A stretch of DNA of 64,000 nucleotides from Enterococcus haemoperoxidus ATCC BAA-382 (GTDB lineage Bacteria; Bacillota; Bacilli; Lactobacillales; Enterococcaceae). This document shows, piece after piece, positions 58,596 through 64,000 of this stretch (the stretch's first letter is position 1; every line of letters begins with the position of its first letter). Below the pieces are notes generated by a model. The model saw only the letters and a list, made by a program, of their open reading frames with translations. It was not told the DNA's origin and searched no databases. A program made the position numbers and the translations under genes. The stretch covers positions 569,464 to 633,463 of the forward strand of contig NZ_KE136479.1 in NCBI RefSeq assembly GCF_000407165.1, read 5' to 3'.

Positions 58596-61500
58596 GTGAA
58601 TGAAAATCAATTTGAAACAGAGTTAATAAAACATATTAAAAATATTGCTGGAACGAAACAGTGGCAGTATGAAGAAAATATCAAAACAACAGAGGCACTG
58701 TGGTTCAACTTCAAAAATATTTTGGAACAACATAATCAAAATCTGCTGGAAAAACCGCTAAGTGAAGCAGAATTTTCTCAAGTGAAAAAAGTTATTTGTG
58801 ACATCAAATCACCTTATGAAGCAGGACAATTTCTATATGGACTAAATGGAGTTTCACAAATAGAAATTGATTTAGATGATGGAAGGCATGTATTTTTAAC
58901 AGTTTTTGATCAAAAACAAATTGGAGCAGGTAATACAATTTATCAAGTAGTAAATCAGATTAAACGTCCGGCTGTTATTGTCGGGAAAAAAGATAGAAGG
59001 TTTGATACAACTCTTATGGTGAATGGTCTTCCAATTATCCAAATTGAAGAAAAAACTGATACTCGTGATGTTAATGAAGCATTGAATCAGATGCATCAAT
59101 ATGCAGATGAAAAACAGTTTCGTGATATATTTTCAACGTTACAAATTTTAGTAGCTATTACACCAAACAATGTAAAATACATGGCAAATACACCAAGCAA
59201 TAAATTCAACAAAGACTTTGCATTTAATTGGCAGCGCAAAGAAGATAACATGATTGTTCGAAATTGGAAAGAATTTGCAAATTCTATGCTAAGTATTCCG
59301 ATGGCTCATCAAATGGCAACAAATTTCATGATTTTGGATGGGACTAAGAATAAACAAATGCTTAAAGTCATGAGGCCGTATCAAGTATACGCCACGCAAA
59401 ATGTAATGGAAAGTCTAAAAAAAGTGGACTTTGAACTAGGTGTGAATAAAATTGGCTATATTTGGCATACAACAGGTTCAGGGAAGACAATTACAAGTTT
59501 TAAGACAGCTTGGTTGGCAAGTCGAATGCCCAAGGTGGATAAAGTTGTCTTTGTTGTTGATAGGATTGCATTAACAAAACAAACAAATGAAAATTATCAG
59601 GCATACGATCCTGATGGAGATATAGATGATTCAAAAATAGGAAATGTTCAAGGAACAAATAGTACGAATGACTTAAACCAAAAGTTAAAGAGTAAAGATA
59701 ATCAGATTATTGTGACCTCAGTTCAAAAATTAGGTACATTAGTAAATCGTCAAAATTTTGAATCACCTGATAAAAATATCGTTTTTATTGTAGATGAAGC
59801 ACATCGTTCAACTGGTAGCAATAATTTTGCAATGATTCAAAAAGCATTTAAAAAGGCTTGTTGGATTGGTTATACTGGAACCCCAATGTTTGATGATACA
59901 ACGAAAGGTTTACGTACAGAAGATATTTTTGGAGAATTATTACATGCTTATACGATTCGTGAAGCAATTTCTGATAGAAATGTCTTAGGATTTAAAGTTG
60001 ATTTCGAAACAACTATTGATGAAGAACAGGTAAAATCAGATTATTTACCAAAGTTTTATAAAGAGCGATACCCAACTTGGACAGATGAAAAAATCCAAGA
60101 AAAAATTGAAAACCTATCTCCAGAAGACATGGATGATGCAGTTGAACCAAGTTTCTATGATGAAAATGCCGAACATATTAAAATGGTAGTTGAGGATATT
60201 TTTAAGAATTGGCGTAATCGATCGAATGAAGGAAGATATAATGCATTGTTTACTACTCATGTTGGTGGTGGCAAAGCCAGTACACCAATGGCGATGATGT
60301 ATTTTAATGAGTTTCAACGAGTGAATGTCGAAAATAAACAGAATGGAAAGCAAACACTAAAAGTGGCGGTTACCTTTAGTCTTAACACGTCAAATAATGA
60401 TTCTCAATTATTAACAAATCAAGGTTTATTTGAGGCTATTCAGGCTTACAACGATGAGTTTGGAACTAGTTTTGGAATGGATGATGTCTCTGGATACACG
60501 CAAGAAGTTACAAGCCGTTTAAATCGAACAATAACCGATAAAAAATATTTGGATATAGTCATTGTTGTGGATCAACTATTAACAGGATTTGATGCTCCTG
60601 AGTTAAATACTTTATATGTCGATAGGACACTAAAAGGTGCAGGCTTGATTCAAGCTTATTCCAGAACCAACCGTATTGCGGATCTCCAAGAAAAGCCTTG
60701 GGGACGTATTGTCAATTATCGCTGGCCTGCACAAAATGAAAAGCTAATGAATCAGGCATTGGCTATTTACGCTAATAAAGATTCTGCTATTTTGTCAGAA
60801 GAAGAGCAACGTGAGAGTAATAAAAAAGAAGGTATTGTTGCCAAACCGTTTTTAGAAGTATTTAACGAAGTAAAAAAAATAGTTGCCAAGCTTGATACTT
60901 TGACAAGTGAGTTCCAACAACTACCACCAAGTGAAAAGAAAAAAGAAAAAATGTTTGATCTTCTAAAAGAGTATAATGCGGGGATGTCTAAGTTAAAACA
61001 ATATGATCCATCTGAAGTTGATGGGGATACAGTAGGGTTTAACTATGATGAGCCAGATGAGTTAGTAGCAAAACTCGGAATGACAACTGATCAAGAAGTG
61101 ATGCTCTCGACAGTACTATCAAATGAGTTGAAACAACATATTGCCAAAAAGAAAGATGTTCCTTTTTATCAAATCGAATTGAAAATGACACATGTTAAAG
61201 ATATCAAAGTTGACTATGATTATTTGACAGAACTTGTGGAACGCTTGTTAAATCAAGTTCATGATAAACAATATCAAGAAGCTAAAGAAACAAAAGAAAA
61301 GCTGGATCAATTTGCCGATGGTTTGGATGATAGAAAGTATGCTGAAATGATCAAAAATGCTGCGACAGCTATTTATAAAGGGCATTTCATTGTGGAGAAA
61401 TATCCAGCAAAATTAAAAGAAAGTGACTCGATTATTCAACTAGCTAGCAATGTAAGTTTAGATCGCCGATTTCAAGATTTTAGAATCAAGTGGGGCATTA

Positions 61501-61727
61501 TTGATATTGTGACGAGTGCTGAAATGCGTAAACTGTTTGAAAAACATCGTTACGGCCAACAAGACCTAGATGATACAGGACAGATTCGTGAGATTGTTTC
61601 TAAAGCTAGTATAGATTACCAAACGTTAGCACATGATGAAGCCATACAGTCTTTATCAAGGATTAAATACCGTAACGGATTACGTGCAGAAATATATAAA
61701 TTAGCAGATGAGTTAACTAGAGACTAA
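58596..61727 (+). CDS. hsdR: Type I restriction enzyme, R subunit
   Basis: Restriction and DNA-translocation subunit, 1043 residues. N-terminal nuclease domain with the PD-(D/E)xK-like FDTTLMVNGLP...IEEKTD segment (about 132-150), helicase Walker A HTTGSGKTITSF (about 290-301), Walker B IVDEAHRS, and SF2 motifs ending in QAYSRTNRI. Starts at GTG 58596 after GAGAGGATAA. First gene of hsdR-hsdM-hsdS. Confidence 0.96.
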   Translation: MNENQFETELIKHIKNIAGTKQWQYEENIKTTEALWFNFKNILEQHNQNLLEKPLSEAEFSQVKKVICDIKSPYEAGQFLYGLNGVSQIEIDLDDGRHVFLTVFDQKQIGAGNTIYQVVNQIKRPAVIVGKKDRRFDTTLMVNGLPIIQIEEKTDTRDVNEALNQMHQYADEKQFRDIFSTLQILVAITPNNVKYMANTPSNKFNKDFAFNWQRKEDNMIVRNWKEFANSMLSIPMAHQMATNFMILDGTKNKQMLKVMRPYQVYATQNVMESLKKVDFELGVNKIGYIWHTTGSGKTITSFKTAWLASRMPKVDKVVFVVDRIALTKQTNENYQAYDPDGDIDDSKIGNVQGTNSTNDLNQKLKSKDNQIIVTSVQKLGTLVNRQNFESPDKNIVFIVDEAHRSTGSNNFAMIQKAFKKACWIGYTGTPMFDDTTKGLRTEDIFGELLHAYTIREAISDRNVLGFKVDFETTIDEEQVKSDYLPKFYKERYPTWTDEKIQEKIENLSPEDMDDAVEPSFYDENAEHIKMVVEDIFKNWRNRSNEGRYNALFTTHVGGGKASTPMAMMYFNEFQRVNVENKQNGKQTLKVAVTFSLNTSNNDSQLLTNQGLFEAIQAYNDEFGTSFGMDDVSGYTQEVTSRLNRTITDKKYLDIVIVVDQLLTGFDAPELNTLYVDRTLKGAGLIQAYSRTNRIADLQEKPWGRIVNYRWPAQNEKLMNQALAIYANKDSAILSEEEQRESNKKEGIVAKPFLEVFNEVKKIVAKLDTLTSEFQQLPPSEKKKEKMFDLLKEYNAGMSKLKQYDPSEVDGDTVGFNYDEPDELVAKLGMTTDQEVMLSTVLSNELKQHIAKKKDVPFYQIELKMTHVKDIKVDYDYLTELVERLLNQVHDKQYQEAKETKEKLDQFADGLDDRKYAEMIKNAATAIYKGHFIVEKYPAKLKESDSIIQLASNVSLDRRFQDFRIKWGIIDIVTSAEMRKLFEKHRYGQQDLDDTGQIREIVSKASIDYQTLAHDEAIQSLSRIKYRNGLRAEIYKLADELTRD

Positions 61728-61743
61728 ATGCGGAGGGAAAAAT

Positions 61744-63396
61744 ATGTCAGATAATAGATTACAAACCATTACAAGTAAGCTTTGGGCTATGGCAAATGAA
61801 CTACGAGGAAATATGGATGCTGGTGAATTTAAAAATTATATCTTAGCCTTTATGTTCTATCGTTATTTGTCAGAGCATCAAGAAGAGTATTTAGTGACAA
61901 ATAATGTCATTGATGTTGATAAAAACGAAACAGTAAATGCAGCATATATGCGGCAAGCAGTTGGTGTAGATGCAACTGACTATTTAGATGATATTTCTTC
62001 AAGTTTAGGTTATGCAATTGCACCCAATGATACGTGGGTTTCCTTAAATGAAAAAATTGATAATTCTATGATTATTCCAAGTGACTATCAAACTATTTTT
62101 GATAATTTTAATAAAAATGTTGAACTAAATAAAGATGCAGCGCAAGATTTTAGTGGTGTATTTAATGATATAAATTTAGGGGATTCTCGTCTTGGTAATT
62201 CTACAACAGCTAGAGCAAAATCATTAAATAATATTGTGAAGTTAGTTGATGACATTGAATATAAATCTGATGAAGGGAAAGATATTTTAGGAGAAATCTA
62301 TGAATATTTGATTGGTCAGTTTGCTGCAAGTGCAGGGAAAAAAGGTGGAGAGTTCTATACTCCTCATCAAATAAGTAAAATTTTAGCTAAATTAGTCACG
62401 AATAATTTAACTGAATCTGAAAACACATTCACTGTATATGATCCGACTATGGGATCGGGCTCACTACTTTTAACTGTTAGGGGAGAAGTACCAGGAGGAG
62501 ACAGATCTGGGGCTGTAAAGTTCTTTGGTCAAGAATTAAATACGACTACCTATAATTTAGCTCGAATGAATTTGATGATGCATAATGTATCATATAGTAA
62601 TATGACACTGAGTAATGCTGATACACTAGAAAGTGATTGGCCAGATGGTTTGGATAGTCAAGGCATTGATCGTCCTAGAAGTTTCGATGCAGTAGTTGCT
62701 AATCCTCCATATTCTGCTAAATGGGATAATACTGAATCAAAATTAAAGGATCCTCGTTTCAGTGAATATGGAAAGCTAGCACCAGGTTCAAAAGCAGATT
62801 TTGCTTTTATTTTGCATAGCATTTATCATCTGAATAGTACGGGAACCATGGCAATTGTCTTACCCCATGGAGTGTTATTTAGAGGGGCAGCGGAAGAAAA
62901 AATTCGTCAAACGTTAATTGAAAAAAACTACCTTGATGCAGTGATTGGTTTACCTGCAAACCTTTTTTACGGAACAAGTATCCCAACTACAATTTTGGTC
63001 TTTAAAAAAAATCGAAAAAAACGTGAAATTTTATTTATTGATGCAAGTAATGAGTTTGAAAAAAATAAAAATCAAAATAATTTGACTGACGAACATGTTG
63101 AAAAAATTATTCGAACTTTTCAGGAACGTAATGATATTGAAAAATATGCACATTTGGCAACACTAGAAGAAATAAAAGAGAATAGTTATAATTTAAATAT
63201 TCCTCGATATGTTGATACTTTTGAAGAAGAAGAACCTATTGACATAGTTGCGCTAAGCAAGGAAATGGTCACACTAAATTCTGAAATTAAAAATGCTGAG
63301 AGTGATTTTTTATCATTATTGAATGAGTTGGCTGCAACTCCTGATGTAGCGGACATGATTAAAGCAACAAAGGCGGTATTTTCAAATGAAAGATGA
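61744..63396 (+). CDS. hsdM: Type I restriction-modification DNA methylase, M subunit
   Basis: N6-adenine methyltransferase subunit, 550 residues. N-terminal HsdM domain (AMANELRGNMDAGEFKNYIL), GGEFYTPHQIS, SAM motif I DPTMGSGSLLLT and catalytic NPPYSAKW. 17 bp after hsdR with GGAGGG; overlaps hsdS by 11 bases. Confidence 0.97.
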   Translation: MSDNRLQTITSKLWAMANELRGNMDAGEFKNYILAFMFYRYLSEHQEEYLVTNNVIDVDKNETVNAAYMRQAVGVDATDYLDDISSSLGYAIAPNDTWVSLNEKIDNSMIIPSDYQTIFDNFNKNVELNKDAAQDFSGVFNDINLGDSRLGNSTTARAKSLNNIVKLVDDIEYKSDEGKDILGEIYEYLIGQFAASAGKKGGEFYTPHQISKILAKLVTNNLTESENTFTVYDPTMGSGSLLLTVRGEVPGGDRSGAVKFFGQELNTTTYNLARMNLMMHNVSYSNMTLSNADTLESDWPDGLDSQGIDRPRSFDAVVANPPYSAKWDNTESKLKDPRFSEYGKLAPGSKADFAFILHSIYHLNSTGTMAIVLPHGVLFRGAAEEKIRQTLIEKNYLDAVIGLPANLFYGTSIPTTILVFKKNRKKREILFIDASNEFEKNKNQNNLTDEHVEKIIRTFQERNDIEKYAHLATLEEIKENSYNLNIPRYVDTFEEEEPIDIVALSKEMVTLNSEIKNAESDFLSLLNELAATPDVADMIKATKAVFSNER

Positions 63397-64000
63397 GGCA
63401 AAAAATGTTCCTGTAGTCCGATTTAATGGTTTTTATGACGCTTGGGAACAGCGTAAGTTGGGAGAATTAGGAGAAGTAACTACTGGAAAAGCATTTAGTA
63501 GCACAAATTTTGATGCTCAAGGTGAGTACCTAGTAATTACAAACAAAGATATATCAGATAGTTCTAGATCACAAAATGTTATGACTGACAGAATTAGTGT
63601 TTCGGATGATGAAATAATTCAAAGGTATAATCTAGGTGGGGAAAATATTCTAGTTACGATGGATGGTGTTAATTTAGGGAAAACAGCAATGTACAGTGAT
63701 GACAAAGCTTTACTTGCACAAAGAGTTGGCAGAATTAAATCCAATCAATTGGAATTTATATATCAAATAACTTCTAGCAACACTTTCTTAACGGTTATGC
63801 GGAAACTATCAGTTGGTAATGCTATTAAGCACATTTCCTTAAAACAAATTTCAGATTATTCTAGCATAGTACCTAAAGATATTGTTGAACAACAAAAAAT
63901 CGGCTCTTTCTTCAAACTACTCGACAACACTATCGCTCTTCATCAACGTAAGTTAGATGCTATGAACCAGATGAAAAATGGTTTTTTGCAGCAACTGTTT
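63386..64000 (+). CDS. hsdS: Type I restriction-modification specificity subunit, cut by the right edge
   Basis: Frame from ATG 63386 stays open to the end of the window (205 codons), so the 3' half is missing. It begins KDEAKNVPVVRFNGFYDAWEQ, then one target-recognition domain (about 25-160), and the conserved spacer EQQKIGSFFKLLDNTIALHQ with a following coiled region. This corresponds to the first of the two usual recognition domains. It decides the DNA sequence recognised by the whole complex. Confidence 0.93.
   Translation, partial: MKDEAKNVPVVRFNGFYDAWEQRKLGELGEVTTGKAFSSTNFDAQGEYLVITNKDISDSSRSQNVMTDRISVSDDEIIQRYNLGGENILVTMDGVNLGKTAMYSDDKALLAQRVGRIKSNQLEFIYQITSSNTFLTVMRKLSVGNAIKHISLKQISDYSSIVPKDIVEQQKIGSFFKLLDNTIALHQRKLDAMNQMKNGFLQQLF

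Overview
The window looks like chromosomal DNA of a low-GC Gram-positive coccus of the Lactobacillales, most probably an Enterococcus. The basis is AT-rich coding DNA with strong AGGAGG-type ribosome binding sites, a T-box leader on hisS-aspS, the cggR-gap-pgk-tpi-eno glycolytic cluster, the comG operon followed by a ytxK-like methyltransferase and ackA, DUF3013, DUF4822 and DUF975 proteins, and a mevalonate-era lactic acid bacterial gene style. The species cannot be fixed from the sequence alone. No rRNA, tRNA, CRISPR array, insertion sequence or prophage gene was seen.

Layout. 1-3.6 kb: an L-ascorbate operon (ulaA cut by the left edge, then ulaB, D, E, F). 3.7-5.1 kb: a SteT-like amino acid permease, then 550 bp without a gene that holds three promoter/terminator pairs. 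5.6-9.4 kb: complete comGA-GG pseudopilus operon. 9.7-11.9 kb: methyltransferase and acetate kinase. 11.9-14.4 kb (minus strand): a universal stress protein, a small membrane protein, a 6S RNA gene and rarA. 14.6-18.1 kb: mpg, DUF3013, prmA, rsmE and a DeoC-like protein that lacks the Schiff-base lysine. 18.3-21 kb: relA and dtd. 21.1-23.9 kb: a carnitine/choline acyltransferase-family protein and an aldo/keto reductase. 24-26.9 kb: folate operon folB-folK-folE-rdgB-folP. 27-30.6 kb: T-box, hisS, aspS.

30.7-36.4 kb: a beta-glucoside region (ROK kinase, RpiR regulator, PTS EIIC, 6-phospho-beta-glucosidase) with an ankyrin-repeat lipoprotein inside it. 36.6-37.5 kb: YitT protein. 37.8-43.6 kb: cggR-gap-pgk-tpiA-eno with CggR-type direct repeats, an internal terminator after gap, a 95-nt structured intergenic element before tpiA and a separate promoter for eno. 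43.8-47.2 kb: a lipoprotein, aldehyde dehydrogenase, XRE regulator and DUF975 protein. 47.4-52.1 kb: a tandem DUF4822 lipoprotein, a histidine kinase/response regulator pair, a third lipoprotein and a SHOCT-domain membrane protein. 52.3-54.7 kb: MFS transporter and M20 amidohydrolase. 55-57.9 kb: small proteins, a 24-codon ORF, an XRE regulator and galE. 58.6-64 kb: type I restriction-modification hsdR-hsdM-hsdS, with hsdS running off the right edge.

The most interesting signals are regulatory and structural. The ankyrin lipoprotein and the DUF4822 lipoprotein, 15 kb apart, share a nearly identical promoter with 11-bp-spaced direct repeats, which suggests one OmpR-type regulator, perhaps the two-component system beside the second gene. 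Other candidates are the short transcription units upstream of comGA and relA, the inactive-looking DeoC homologue, the carnitine acyltransferase-family enzyme and a family of large intergenic inverted repeats. All functions are assigned by reading motifs by eye; no database search was run.
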